From positions 124,001 through 188,000 of the forward strand of contig CAJQUW010000926.1 in NCBI GenBank assembly GCA_907163375.1: a stretch of 64,000 bases of DNA. Direction: 5' to 3'. The position numbers were made by a program, and so were the translations under genes. Below are positions 1-9,423 of the stretch, one piece after another. The notes under the pieces were generated by a model. The model was not told where the DNA came from. It saw nothing but the letters and a program-made list of their open reading frames with translations, and did not search any database. This DNA is from Prostheceraeus crozeri (taxonomy: Eukaryota; Platyhelminthes; Polycladida; Euryleptidae). Numbering within the stretch: the first letter of the stretch is position 1; each line of letters begins with the position of its first letter.

Positions 1-2
1 TC

Positions 3-929
3 GAAGGTTGGTTTCCTGATACTAATGATGGTATAATTGTTGATGATTTAACTCACGCTGGAACAGATGCAGCAGGAATTGCGAAAGATGTAGAAAATAT
101 TGCAAAACATTTAAATAAAACAAATAATGAAGCATATAAAGAAAGACGTGAATTTAACAAGAAAAGTAAACAGACAGTTAATTGGTCATTGTCTCCATTA
201 TTCGGATATTTAGATTATGATAAAATATCATATCAATTAAAATTTAAATTAATAATTCATCGTACAGCAAATAATGAATTAATCTTTTTTGGTAAGACTG
301 GAAAAAAAGCATATTTAAAAATTGATAGACTTGAATGGTGGATTAAGCATATTACTCCTAGTTTTGAGGTTGAAACAGCTATTGCAAAAAGATTAAATAC
401 TAACAAACCAATTCCAGTTAATTTTCTAAAGCGTACTGCTAGTTCAGTAACTTTTTCAGAGCAAAGATTTAACTGGCATTTTACTAGAACTACGAATACT
501 CCAAGATATTTATTACTAACTTTTCAAAGAAATAATTCTCCAAGTTTTGATAAGAACAATAATATTTTTCATATTAATACAATTCGAAGTTTACAAGTTT
601 CATTAAATCAAACTCGATATCCAATTGATCCATTAAGATTCGATGATACCAATAATCAATTTATGGAAGGATATGATTCTTATAGAAATCTTTGTATAGA
701 ATTTGGAGTTGAACCACAATTAACTCCTGGAGATTGGAGACATTTATATCCAATTTTCTGTTTCGATTTAAGTGCACAATCTGAAGATATTATTAAAAAT
801 GGTTGTGATGTAACAATTAATATTGAAAAGAAAGATTCCACAACTTCATTGATGGCTTATGGTTTATTGCTAGAAGATGTAAAATATTCTATTGAAGTTC
901 TTAATGGGAAGATGGTTAGGATAGGTTAA
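3..929 (+). CDS. Double-jelly-roll capsid-type protein of Polinton (C-terminal part, cut by window edge)
   Basis: The frame is open from the left edge, so the start lies outside the window. The visible part shows the conserved pattern of the animal double-jelly-roll-like domain proteins: an SPLFGYLDYDKISYQLK stretch, a region with PRYLLLTFQ, an LNQTRYPIDP segment and the DWRHLYPIFCFDLS stretch near the C terminus. Known family members are the major-capsid-type proteins of Polintons and adintoviruses. Position next to integrase and protease agrees. An internal TTG near 189 is not a credible start. Confidence 0.75.
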   Translation, partial: EGWFPDTNDGIIVDDLTHAGTDAAGIAKDVENIAKHLNKTNNEAYKERREFNKKSKQTVNWSLSPLFGYLDYDKISYQLKFKLIIHRTANNELIFFGKTGKKAYLKIDRLEWWIKHITPSFEVETAIAKRLNTNKPIPVNFLKRTASSVTFSEQRFNWHFTRTTNTPRYLLLTFQRNNSPSFDKNNNIFHINTIRSLQVSLNQTRYPIDPLRFDDTNNQFMEGYDSYRNLCIEFGVEPQLTPGDWRHLYPIFCFDLSAQSEDIIKNGCDVTINIEKKDSTTSLMAYGLLLEDVKYSIEVLNGKMVRIG

Positions 930-944
930 AGCCCAAGACTTAGA

Positions 945-1095
945 CGATTAATTAATTTTTTTCATAACAAGAATAGATTAAAAATTTTGATAACTAGAAT
1001 AGATTAAAATTTTTGATAACTTAAAATTTTTTCATAACTAGAATAGATTAAAAATTCTTAACTTAAAATTTTCGTAACTTAAAATTTTTTTATTA
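945..1095. repeat. AT-rich short direct repeats between Polinton ORFs
   Basis: The spacer between the capsid-type ORF and the next ORF is made of diverged copies of a TAGAATAGATTAAAA-like unit alternating with TAACTTAAAATTTTT. It is about 150 bp long and non-coding. It could carry the promoter of the downstream ORF; nothing more can be said. Confidence 0.6.
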
Positions 1096-1098
1096 AAA

Positions 1099-1584
1099 AT
1101 GTCGCAAGCGAAAAGTAATATTAATAATAAAACTGTTGAATTAAAATTACGTAATATTGTTGACAAAAATACCCCTAAAACTATTACGATTAATAAAAAA
1201 AAGTATTACATAAGTAAACCAATGATAGAGAATATTCAATTACAAGAAGAAAAGAATGGCGGGATTCTCCCATTAATTCCACTAATAATAGGAGGCATAG
1301 CAGCTGCAGGAAGTGTTGCAGGTGGGACAGCTGGTATTGTCCAAGCAGTAAATAAAAATAAATCAGAGAAGGCAGCATTAGAAGAACAAAAACGTCATAA
1401 CAGAGAGTTAGAGAAAGTTGCTAGGGGTGAAGGAGTAGTAGATAATTTTATTAGTAAATTAAAATTAGTTGATGAAGGAAAACGAGTTCTTAAAAATATT
1501 CTCCACAATGTTGATGATTTAATTGAAATTAAAGAAACTAAAGATGGTTCTGGAATATATCTAAGTCCTAGTATGATAAGGTAA
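1099..1584 (+). CDS. Small Polinton protein with Gly/Ala-rich hydrophobic segment
   Basis: 161 residues from ATG, with a basic N-terminal half, a hydrophobic Gly/Ala-rich segment at about residues 54-75 (LPLIPLIIGGIAAAGSVAGG), a charged helix after it and a C-terminal GSGIYLSPS. Small ORFs with this arrangement and a closing G-x-G-[IL]YL motif recur next to Polinton and adintovirus capsid genes. Their role is not established; a minor virion or membrane-active protein is a reasonable guess. The reading frame here is complete. Confidence 0.6.
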   Translation: MSQAKSNINNKTVELKLRNIVDKNTPKTITINKKKYYISKPMIENIQLQEEKNGGILPLIPLIIGGIAAAGSVAGGTAGIVQAVNKNKSEKAALEEQKRHNRELEKVARGEGVVDNFISKLKLVDEGKRVLKNILHNVDDLIEIKETKDGSGIYLSPSMIR

Positions 1585-1656
1585 TAACCTCAGAACCTTT
1601 GGTTCTTTTCGGTAAAACAATTTTTTTTATCTTCTTAATTTTTTTATCTTTTAAAA

Positions 1657-2937
1657 ATGGATACCGCAAATTCCACAAATTCAGAAAATTTAATTAAATT
1701 AAAAATTGCTAATTTAGATTTATTAAATTATCTATTAAACAAAAATAAAAACTCAAACTGTCAGCATATTGGAGGTGACAAGAACAAAGTTCCACACCAC
1801 TTCGGTGGTGATATACAAAAAACATTAGAAAACTTTCCTGGATTTATTTGGAGTAAATATTCGAAAGAAAAACATCTTCCTGGTCATTCATATACTGGGC
1901 CAGGAACTCGATTAGATATAAGACTAGATGAGAATAATAATCCGAAACCAGGTGAAGAACCGATAAATAGAGTAGATGCCGCAGCTTACAGGCATGATTT
2001 AGCTTATCGAAATCATGATCTAAGTTCTCGACATGCAGCTGATAAGAAGATGATTCAAGAATTAGATAGTATTCAGAATCCTACATTTACAGAAAAAATT
2101 GAAAGAATGTTTGTTAAGAAAGCTTTACAAGCTAAAATATTATTCGGCCAGGGTTTAAATGAAACGACAGCAAAGCTGTCTGAGAGCAACGCTCGAACTA
2201 ATAACTCTGAGAGCAACGCTCGAACTAATAACTCTGAGAGCAACGCTCGAACCTACGCGTCTGAAATTCATAAAGAATACAGAAGACCTAAATATTTATT
2301 GAAAGTAAAAGTATTTAATAAAGATGATATTTGGAGTGCTGATCTTATTCATATGCCGAATGAAAAAGATTATAAATACGCATTGACCGTTATAGATTTA
2401 TATACACGATACGCTTGGGTAAAACCTTTAAAAAATAAAAGTGGTCTATCAGTTAAATATGCGTTTGAAGAAATCTTTAAAGAAAGTAATAGAAAGCCAA
2501 AAAAATTGTTTGTTGATAAAGGATCGGAATTTTATAACAGAAACGTTCAGCCACTATTTGAAATTGTTTATTCAACTGAAAACGCTGGGAAGGCCGTAGT
2601 GATAGAAAGATTTAATCGGACGTTAAAAAATAAATTATTCAAGAAATTTACTGAGCAAAGAAATCAGAAATGGTTGAAGATATTACCAGGAGTTGTAGAA
2701 GAGTACAATAATAAAGTTCATTCTGGTATTGAAGAAACTCCAAAGAATGCTTCTGACGACCCTGATTTAATACGAAAGAAAATATTCGAAAATAATTATT
2801 CGAATGAGAGTAATCCGAATTTGCAGAAACTTAAGCCGAAATTTAAAATTGGAGATAGAGTTAGAATATTTAAATATAAGAATAAATTTGAAAAAGGCTT
2901 CGTCGGATACTGGACGAAAGAGATATTTGAAATTTGA
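1657..2937 (+). CDS. PLA2-like domain plus retroviral-type integrase in one Polinton ORF
   Basis: Residues about 65-145 resemble the parvovirus VP1u-type phospholipase A2 fold found in Polintons and adintoviruses: a YTGPGTRLD calcium-loop-like motif, then NRVDAAAYRHDLAYRNH containing the HD pair. A Ser/Asn/Arg linker with a 9-residue repeat follows. From about residue 215 an rve-type integrase core is visible: DDIWSADLIHMP, YTRYAWVKPLKNK, KLFVDKGSEFYN and VIERFNRTLKNKLFKKF. Integrase catalyses element insertion. In most Polintons these two domains sit in separate genes, so the shared frame is noteworthy. The integrase C-terminal region extends to roughly 3060. The gene as a whole is near-complete. 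Confidence 0.8.
   Translation: MDTANSTNSENLIKLKIANLDLLNYLLNKNKNSNCQHIGGDKNKVPHHFGGDIQKTLENFPGFIWSKYSKEKHLPGHSYTGPGTRLDIRLDENNNPKPGEEPINRVDAAAYRHDLAYRNHDLSSRHAADKKMIQELDSIQNPTFTEKIERMFVKKALQAKILFGQGLNETTAKLSESNARTNNSESNARTNNSESNARTYASEIHKEYRRPKYLLKVKVFNKDDIWSADLIHMPNEKDYKYALTVIDLYTRYAWVKPLKNKSGLSVKYAFEEIFKESNRKPKKLFVDKGSEFYNRNVQPLFEIVYSTENAGKAVVIERFNRTLKNKLFKKFTEQRNQKWLKILPGVVEEYNNKVHSGIEETPKNASDDPDLIRKKIFENNYSNESNPNLQKLKPKFKIGDRVRIFKYKNKFEKGFVGYWTKEIFEI
2182..2255 (+). repeat. 27-bp coding minisatellite, three copies
   Basis: Three in-frame copies of a 27-bp unit starting at 2182, 2209 and 2236 encode a repeated SESNARTNN peptide. They form the linker between the PLA2-like and integrase parts. 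The copies are almost identical, so the expansion is recent. Confidence 0.85.
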
Positions 2938-3097
2938 GAATTGAGAATTGAGATATCTAAAATAAATCAAAGTTATCCGATTACTTACGAAATCAAAGAT
3001 TTAGATGATGAAGATATCAGAGGCCGATTTTATCAAAATGAATTACAACGAAGTGATTTTTAATTATCATTATTATTATTAGGCGTAGCCATAGAAC

Positions 3098-3595
3098 CTA
3101 CGGTTCGTTCAATTCTAACATAATATCAAGAAAGGGCACTCCTTCTTGCAATTTAAATAAAACATAAAGACATAATTGACCACAATAAGTTGTTCCCGGT
3201 TTTTGAATTTGAAATGTATTATAAATTCCATTGCCAAGTATTTCTCTTACTTCATTCGTAGGTGGAAGCCCGTATGAGTCAAAATAATAATTATCTCCGT
3301 TTTTACTAAAGATACCTGCTGACCAATGTACGCCTTTTTGGTCTGAAGTGTGAAGATTCGTTATGAAATTTACAGTTGAAACTTTGTTCCGGGAACTGAA
3401 GGTTCCTGTTGACTTATTTTTGATCAATTGTAATTCGCCTCTCATTAGGACATGAAAATTCTTTATTCCCAATTGATGTGCGATTTTCTTTAGATCAAAA
3501 TTCGTTGTTGTTTCTGTTCCATATAATTTAAAAAACTCGATCAGGTCAGTCATTTTAAATGAAACAGAAATCCAATTTGAAAATGCCATTGTCAT
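3098..3595 (-). CDS. Adenain-type cysteine protease of Polinton
   Basis: 165 residues on the minus strand. The order of motifs fits the adenovirus-protease (C5/Ulp1-like) family used by Polintons: GVHWSAGIF with the His, NYYFDSYGLPP with the Asp, and TYCGQLCLYVLFKL with the Cys near the C terminus. In the family this enzyme processes virion proteins. It lies convergent to the integrase ORF, and the two ORFs end about 160 bp apart. The frame is complete from an ATG that lies inside a local duplication (see 3561-3768). The length is slightly shorter than adenovirus adenain (about 200 residues). Confidence 0.85.
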   Translation of the reverse strand: MTMAFSNWISVSFKMTDLIEFFKLYGTETTTNFDLKKIAHQLGIKNFHVLMRGELQLIKNKSTGTFSSRNKVSTVNFITNLHTSDQKGVHWSAGIFSKNGDNYYFDSYGLPPTNEVREILGNGIYNTFQIQKPGTTYCGQLCLYVLFKLQEGVPFLDIMLELNEP

Positions 3596-3768
3596 TTTTC
3601 AGTCTCCACGCAAATAAGTTGCAATAAATGTTACTACTTGTTACTTATGAAGTAGAGTCCAACATTTATATGAAAACAGAAATTCAATTTGAAAATGCCA
3701 TTGTCATTTTTCAGTCTCCACGCAAATAAGTTGCAATAAATGTTACTACTTGTTACTTATGAAGTAGA
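3561..3768. repeat. Direct duplication around the protease gene start (96 bp, period 112)
   Basis: 3561-3656 and 3673-3768 are nearly identical. The unit includes the start region of the protease gene and its upstream DNA. It therefore duplicates the promoter and first codons, leaving a second start-like region upstream. Confidence 0.85.
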
Positions 3769-3771
3769 ATT

Positions 3772-4464
3772 TCACGTTTGCAAGTCTTCTAATTCCTGCG
3801 TGAGTCCAGTATGTTGCGCATGTTGTTGTTCAGTTTGTTGCACATTGGGTGAATCAAATATGGATTCTGCTATTCTTTGCTGTTCCTCCTCTTTTTCACG
3901 ATCAATATAATCTTCAAGATGAGCAAAATTCTTCATCACAAAGTAAATTGATAGAGAAGAATTGGCTAAGTTTGGATAGTTCTTTGATAATTTGATTAAT
4001 TTGATCAGTAATGTCACATATGAACGTGAAAACTTTATTTTGTGGGTCTCATTTAACTCTTTCACGAATTTTGTATAATTCATATTAGACAATAACTTCA
4101 GTCGCTGAAGTACTTCTCCTTGCGAAATATAGCAACGTAGAAGATTCCGATGTGTCATTTTCTCGAAAGCAATGAGTTTATTCAATGACGAGATGCACGA
4201 TGAAACACTTAAAAAATCTTTTTTCTCGAGAAATGCAGGTAAATTGCTGCTGTCAACATCCTTGAATGAATCTCGGATTATTTCAAACACTTCTCTCTTT
4301 TTATCTTCTTCGTTTCCACTCGTCTTCTGTTTCTTTCTTAGTGATTCAAGAATAAATTTTGTTGATATCGTTTTGAAGAAATCAAGATGGTCTGGTGAAA
4401 TAAGAGGCACAACTTGATCCACGAAGCAACAAAATTCTCTCTCTATTTTGCTGACGGAAGACAT
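3772..4464 (-). CDS. Unknown helical Polinton-associated protein
   Basis: 230 residues, complete frame from ATG, charged and predicted mostly helical by eye. Its central part (VLQRLKLLSN, then FVKELNETHKIKFSRSYVT and LLIKLIKLSKNYPNL) resembles a helix-turn-helix-like arrangement seen in ORFs carried by Polinton-type elements of cnidarians and other invertebrates. The C terminus is Gln-rich. I cannot assign a function; DNA binding or regulation is only a guess. It is divergent from nothing else nearby and reads in the same direction as the protease, about 180 bp upstream of it. Confidence 0.5.
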   Translation of the reverse strand: MSSVSKIEREFCCFVDQVVPLISPDHLDFFKTISTKFILESLRKKQKTSGNEEDKKREVFEIIRDSFKDVDSSNLPAFLEKKDFLSVSSCISSLNKLIAFEKMTHRNLLRCYISQGEVLQRLKLLSNMNYTKFVKELNETHKIKFSRSYVTLLIKLIKLSKNYPNLANSSLSIYFVMKNFAHLEDYIDREKEEEQQRIAESIFDSPNVQQTEQQHAQHTGLTQELEDLQT

Positions 4465-4950
4465 TGCAAATGAGAACTTTGCTTTCTAGCGCACACGGAA
4501 CAATGACAGGAGAGAGAGAAGTGAAAACAGCTGCCAGATGCTTTGGCGTCATGTGGTTGTGCTGACGTGCTAGTAAGAATTAAAACAACTTCCCTAACGT
4601 ACAACTAAAATCTAATTGTATCACAAAGCTGTAGCAACTACTGGAATTGTAAGAACGCCAGATGAAATGACAATAGTGAGAGCGCCTAAAGAAATTGTTA
4701 AGCATGCTCCAACGCCTTGTGTCACATTCTTAATTTTTTATAATGCTCTAATCTTAATAATAATTGAGATTCCTTATCTTTCATATAACGTACTCTATCT
4801 TTGTGTTTTGCAATATCCATTTCATATGATAATGAAGGATATATTCTTGCGGTTTCTTCCATTTTTGTTTCTTCCATTTTTAAAGAAATATTTTTAGTCA
4901 CATGTTATATTTTAAAAACCTAAAAGATGGATAAAATTCATGAATTTGAA
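4465..4950. other. Non-coding Polinton flank, no gene recognised
   Basis: AT-rich DNA upstream of the minus-strand ORF, holding presumably its promoter. The only frame of any length (about 4616-4897, plus strand) has no recognisable features and unstructured composition, and is not called. Confidence 0.5.
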
Positions 4951-4954
4951 ATTC

Positions 4955-5190
4955 TCAACTTTTATGATTTTCGGTGTCCTGGAACGGTCATGATTTAAGC
5001 GAGAAAATTGTAATTCTCAAATTTTGAGATTCTTAACTTTTATGATTTTCGGTGTCCTGGAACGGTCATGATTTAAGCGAGAAAATTGTAATTCTCAAAT
5101 TTTGAGATTCTTAACTTTTATGATTTTCGGTGTCCTGGAACGGTCATGATTTAAGCCAGAAAATTGTAATTCCCAAATTTTGAGATTTTG
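4955..5190. repeat. 78-bp tandem repeat, three copies, near Polinton right end
   Basis: The motif TCGGTGTCCTGGAACGGTCA starts at 4971, 5049 and 5127, giving an exact 78-bp period. Each unit also holds an AATTCTCAAATTTTGAGATT partial palindrome. Short tandem arrays inside Polinton terminal repeats are common. The third copy is slightly diverged. Confidence 0.9.
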
Positions 5191-5312
5191 AAAAATTTGA
5201 AAATTGGGTATTTTTAAAAACGCTTAAATTTTCGCCCTTCGGCCTTCGGCCACGTGAAATTTGAAGTCTACCTAAATTTTTGAAATTTTGATTTTTTGAA
5301 AAACCCCGTAAA

Positions 5313-5358
5313 AGTGTGACATCCGGCGCAAGCGAAGCGTCGCGCCGGATGTCACACT
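5313..5358. repeat. 17-bp-arm hairpin at presumed Polinton right terminus
   Basis: AGTGTGACATCCGGCGC (5313-5329) and its exact reverse complement (5342-5358) flank a 12-nt loop. The outer bases AGT/ACT match Polinton termini, so 5358 is taken as the element end; 5359-5364 would then be a 6-bp target duplication, which cannot be tested because the left end is outside the window. Confidence 0.65.
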
Positions 5359-5389
5359 ATATACTACTGAGACATGAGGAAACATGAGT

Positions 5390-6100
5390 GGAAATGCTTC
5401 ATTCCCATGTGACCAGCACACAGAGTTGGATTCGGCTGTCACGGTTGCTCTAGAGGTGACGTGATTCTATTGTATCTCAGCCATTGTATGCAATGGTAGA
5501 GAGAGACGGTGAAAGGTGGAGAGACATGTCTCTCTTCGGCTTATATGATTGGTGAAGCGCGAAATGCGCAGGGAAAGTCGCATTAGGTAGCATGCGAGCT
5601 CCGTTTTCACATTGAAGTCTGAACATCCGTCAAGTGAACATTGCACATATGTGACTCAATGTTTCTCCATGATTAACCCCTTCACTGCGGCATGCCTGAT
5701 CGGCTTTTGAAGACCCCTGCATCAATGCAAATGGCCTATACACATCTTACAAATCGAACGAATCAAGTTAACAAATGGTGAATTGGCAACATAGTCAACT
5801 GCTCGCTTTCACTAATCAGTTGGAAAATTAGCCGCTGTGAAAGGGTTAATTCGTCAAATGGAAATATTATTCACATCGTTCGGCTCCTCACGATCTAAAT
5901 TTACTGACCGTGAAGGTTCGATGCGGTGTCAATGATTTAGTTCGTCAGAAGTCAGACTTCAATTTGCATATCGCTCAATGGAAAATTGATCCTTTTGCCA
6001 CTGGGGACTAGTTCTAAGCGTGACCATCAGTATTATAAAATGTCTCTAGACCAAACAACGCAGACAAAGCAAATTATCTCTGTGGTGAGCACAGCTGCAT
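5390..6100. repeat. Dispersed repeat family, copy 1
   Basis: Segments of this stretch recur at 19825-20165, for example GTGACCATCAGTATTA with its surroundings, and the ATTGTATGCAATGGTAGAGA/ATTGCATGCAGTGGTAGAGA region. Here the copy is split by a piggyBac-type MITE. No coding content. Family unknown. Confidence 0.7.
5677..5845. mobile_element. piggyBac-type MITE, 169 bp
   Basis: Terminal inverted repeats CCCCTTCACTGCGGC and GCCGCTGTGAAAGGG are flanked by TTAA on both sides (5673-5676 and 5846-5849), the classic piggyBac target duplication. Too short to code. Inserted into the dispersed repeat of 5390-6100. Confidence 0.85.
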
Positions 6101-6189
6101 GACTTTTTGCAACAAGAATGATTTTTCATTATTTATCGATTTCTTCGATCTGTCAGAAGTCTTCAACAAGTGATGATATAGAGATGAAT

Positions 6190-6445
6190 GTCAAAGCTCT
6201 GACTACATTATTGCAATTTCAGGTGCTCCCGTTGAAGGACCAGCTGGCTCACACAGTAAGTTTGATGCAATTCTGTCATGCCTACAATCTGACTACAATT
6301 CTATAACTTGATCTGTTTGATGTGTAAGGAGTTAATTATTGTCATTTCAAGTGAAATGATACCACCATTTGACCCTGTAGCAGAATCAAGCAAGTTTTAT
6401 GCAATTCTGCTTCTATTTCTAATTCTAAATTATGCCATTTTTCAG
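6190..6445 (+). repeat. Exon-like cassette A of a reiterated family
   Basis: A pyrimidine-rich acceptor-like site (TTGCAATTTCAG) precedes a 33-bp segment (6223-6255) followed by GTAAGT; then a roughly 95-bp intron-like stretch and a second segment ending at a GCAAGT-like site near 6390. The flanks match cassettes at 8275-8560 and 19075-19345. The 33-bp piece is open in the frame 2+10 codons+1. Whether it is ever transcribed is unknown. Confidence 0.45.
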
Positions 6446-6654
6446 GTAGTACTTATATATGTATTTTCCAATGCAATTGTCGCAAACCACAACTTGAATT
6501 TCATTCACATACAAATGTTTAGACAGGTTTAGGAGAATATTGTGAAGAGTGCGAAGAATGACATCATGAATGACTATTACACTCAAATGTCAACCGACAA
6601 ATAATACGAAAACATTTTGCGTAAAGGACCAACAAACATCATTTTGCATCTGAA

Positions 6655-8240
6655 ACATACATGGCTCTAATGAAACTGAAGAAAACATCTCCGACAATGA
6701 TCATATGCTAGCATGGTTCCTTCGCCTAGCAGCTGACTAAATATGCAAACCAATCACGAAGTTAATCAGTTCTTCACTCCAAACTGGAATTAATCCAGAG
6801 CAATGGAAGATAGGTCCTATTAACCCTATATCTAAGACCACACGACCAAAACAACCAATCGATTTCCGATAACACGATCTCGATAACACCAGTTATGTCA
6901 CGACTTTGCGAAAAATTTATTTCTAAAAAATCATAAATCAAACAATGACGAGGAACAACCTGTGCACAGAAGCCTTGATTGCAATTCCAAGTGAAGTAAG
7001 GGCTATTTTAGAAAATCACACCTCTGCTCGAATGGTCACCTCAGACTCTTCCATAGAGAAAGTTTATGTAAGTAGAATGTCGACTCAAAAGTATCTGTAT
7101 ACAGTGAAAATGTATATATGAAAAGATTCAGATTTATTGTACGGAGATTGCCTTCCCGTGGTCCAAAAAATTATTTGAGCACTTTCGAAAAAAGTCAAAA
7201 TTTCCCAATTTACATACTACCGAAATGACTCTCCTATTTCAGTAGTATGAAACAAGTTGGGTATCAAAAGGAATGAATATTTGATAATAATCATACTAAC
7301 TATGCGGAAATCAAGCTGATTGTCAAGGGAATTTCATGAATTGTATCATAATGAAAGTCTTCATGAAAAAGGTCGAGATTTGATTTTGCTTTTTTGCCTG
7401 GAATTTCAAATTTTTAGCTGAATTTTCTCCGGCATGATTTTAAAATTCACTAAATTCATGTTTCATTCTTCATGAATCTGAATGGCGATGTAGACCCATT
7501 TACATTCAAAGTTAATTGAAATCGTTGTCTTTGATTATGTGATTTTGATGTGCCAGTGGTACGTTATTGCCGGTGATATGATCACGCTTAAAAAAATGCT
7601 CTTGAGGTTCAGCATGAAAGCAATGGCAGCCCATCGGATTGCTAATTTAGCAAACATTAAATCTCCAAGGTTGTCATGACACTGAGAATCTGTAGACACC
7701 ATCATTCCTTCTGCATTGCAATGATCACTCAATTCCGTGGCAATTTCTTCAAAGCTGCAAAAACTTGCGTAACATTTGGCAACAATTACCAACTATATTC
7801 CCCTCGAGTTCATTCAAAAAAATCAAAAGTGTATGTACATTGGGGACTTAATAGGTGCGGAGTTACCACTCTACCTAATATACCTACTCTATGGACTTTG
7901 CGAAAGCTTTCGACACAGCGAGAAGATCTAAGTTACATGAAAAGCTTAACATTTTAAAAATTCCCGACCAAATCTGCAATTGGACTGCTGACTGTTGTAC
8001 GTCACATAAGAAGGTAACTAAGATGTATGGGCAAATGTCGCATGCAACAAACACCAATGCAGGCTTGGTTCAAGGATCGACAATTGGACCAAATGCATTC
8101 TTCACGATTCTATCGGACGTGAAACCAACCACCGTAGGCAACATCATAATCAAATATGCAGATGATAGATATCTTATTGTACCGCCGGACAATTTCGATA
8201 CAACAACATTCGAGTTACAACATATAAAGATTGGGCATTC
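6655..8240 (+). pseudogene. Decayed LINE reverse transcriptase, split by a MITE
   Basis: 6700-7064 holds broken RT coding, recognisable as AWFLRLAAD, then EQWKIGPINPISK and ALIAIPSEVRAILENHTSA. After the MITE at 7069-7877 the RT resumes at 7891 with MDFAKAFDTARRSKLHEKL (motif A), GLVQGSTIGPNAFF (motif B) and IIKYADDRYLIVP (motif C). Several frameshifts and stops are present. This is an APE-type LINE RT; I cannot fix the clade. It ends around 8240, where a cassette repeat begins. Confidence 0.75.
7069..7877. mobile_element. TAGGTAGAGTG-family MITE, copy 1
   Basis: About 0.8 kb bounded by inverted ends TAAGTAGAATGTCGACTC (a decayed left end) and GAGTTACCACTCTACCTA. Related copies lie at 20919-21543 and 23094-23869. 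No coding content. It sits inside the LINE RT region 6655-8240, so it is younger than that LINE. The exact target duplication is unclear because the bases next to the ends (ATATA-like) may belong to the TIR. Confidence 0.75.
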
Positions 8241-8242
8241 TC

Positions 8243-8830
8243 CCTTGACAGCTTACTTGTGATCGTTGTGCGTCTGTCATTCTAAAACAAAGCACATTAT
8301 TATTCATTATTTTTATTACATTATTGCAATCGCAGGTACTCCGGTTGTATGACCAGCTAGCTTGATCAGTTAGTCTCGGTAAGTTTGATTCAATTCTGTC
8401 ATGCCTACAATCTGACTATGATTCTATAGCTTGTGCGGCTTGATACGTGAGAATTCAATTATTGTCTTTTCAGCTGATAAGGAAGAACCACACCCTGGAG
8501 CAGACATAGATGTACATACCGGTAAGTTTTATGTAATCCTGTCATGTTTTTCATCAAGTCGATCATTTAAATAGAGAAATTTAGAAATATAATCCTAATA
8601 TATATCAATATACCTTTTTGCATTCTATCATTGAATAGAGAAATTCAACTTCTTTTGACTTTTTCCTATCAAAATGTTTATTTCTATGATATGGCAAATT
8701 TCATAGATATTAGTGCATTAATCTTCGTTATATTAATTTTCAATTTCTGATCTAAGAAAATATCTGTGTTGTTCAAGGGCATTTTTTCGAACATGAGAAC
8801 ACTGAAAGTACGATAAAATCCTATAAGACA
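8243..8830 (+). repeat. Exon-like cassette B plus downstream repeat
   Basis: Begins with TGACAGCTTACTTGTGATCG, shared with 9424 and near 19043. It contains a 43-bp segment between CAG and GTAAGT (8332-8374; stops in all frames) and a 48-bp segment (8474-8521) between TTTTCAG and GTAAGT. The 48-bp piece is open in phase 2+15 codons+1. The sequence after the second donor (8522-8820) is repeated nearly unchanged at 9555-9835. Confidence 0.6.
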
Positions 8831-9390
8831 AGGAATGAAAGTTCAGTGAAAAATGTCAGATTCGTCAAAGTATCTGTTTGTGTAGCCAAGCACGTGTTGA
8901 AAACCAATTCTGAACCTTTTGGGTTGTTATAGTGCTGATGTTCTGTTGAATGAGCGATTTCAAAATGTCCATTATGTGTCTGTGGAGTGTCTTCCAATCG
9001 TCTTTTGCCATTTGATTGTCACTTATCTGTCTTTGGACATCAGGATTTGTAAGATCCCTCTTGACATCGGATGTCAGTGCTGAATTCGCGTATTCTGTGA
9101 CATTTAGGAATGAATAGACTATATCGTGGCAAGTGTCGAATGCTTTGGGTATGATATCGAAAGTTAGCTTCAAAATGCGATGATGCACTGTCTATAAGAA
9201 GGGTAAATTCTTCTTTAGAAAGAAGTTCGCCAGATTCAGACAAAAAGTGGCAGAAATGACTGGCAGTCGTCATTCCGTATCCAATCATGTTGAAATGAAT
9301 AAGGCCATGTGATGGGGATGCGGCCAAAGAAACGGTTGAGTTCTACCACGATGTCCCTCTACCACCCTGACAGTTGGATGTTCTTTAAGT
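8831..9390 (-). pseudogene. IS630/Tc1-like DDE transposase fragment, copy 1
   Basis: Minus-strand reading gives IGYGMTTASHFCHFLSES, then FTLLIDSASSHFEANFRYH (second catalytic Asp region), IRHLPRYS, and in another frame FLNVTEYANSALTSDVKRDL (third acidic residue region) and a helical C terminus ending KVQNWF. The pieces are the C-terminal half of a Tc1/IS630-type DDE transposase with one frameshift after RYS. The N-terminal helix-turn-helix half is missing here. The copy at 18451-18960 has the same frameshift. Confidence 0.75.
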
Positions 9391-9423
9391 GCACGTCCAC
9401 GTGTTCGCGTTCTTTTCTTCTGC

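Larger units (their letters stand above)
1..5358. mobile_element. Polinton (Maverick)/adintovirus-like element, right-hand part
   Basis: The block holds a characteristic Polinton gene set: double-jelly-roll capsid-type protein, small Gly-rich hydrophobic protein, PLA2-like domain, retroviral-type integrase and adenovirus-type cysteine protease. Genes lie on both strands with the protease and an unknown ORF convergent to the others. The left part (polymerase B, packaging ATPase and the left terminus would be expected there) lies outside the window. The right terminus is placed at 5358, where a hairpin starts AGTGTGAC and ends GTCACACT, consistent with the AGT/ACT ends usual for Polintons. Most reading frames are still long and open, with about one or two breaks in the visible part, so the copy looks fairly young. 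Treated as a fossil copy; the family call is firm, the terminus is inference. Confidence 0.85.

Noticed and set aside
4616-4897. 93-codon plus-strand ORF upstream of the Polinton minus-strand ORF
   Set aside because: Low-complexity hydrophobic text without family features; lies in a probable promoter region.
4955-5190. CRISPR-like array
   Set aside because: Contiguous 78-bp tandem units without unique spacers, in eukaryotic DNA.
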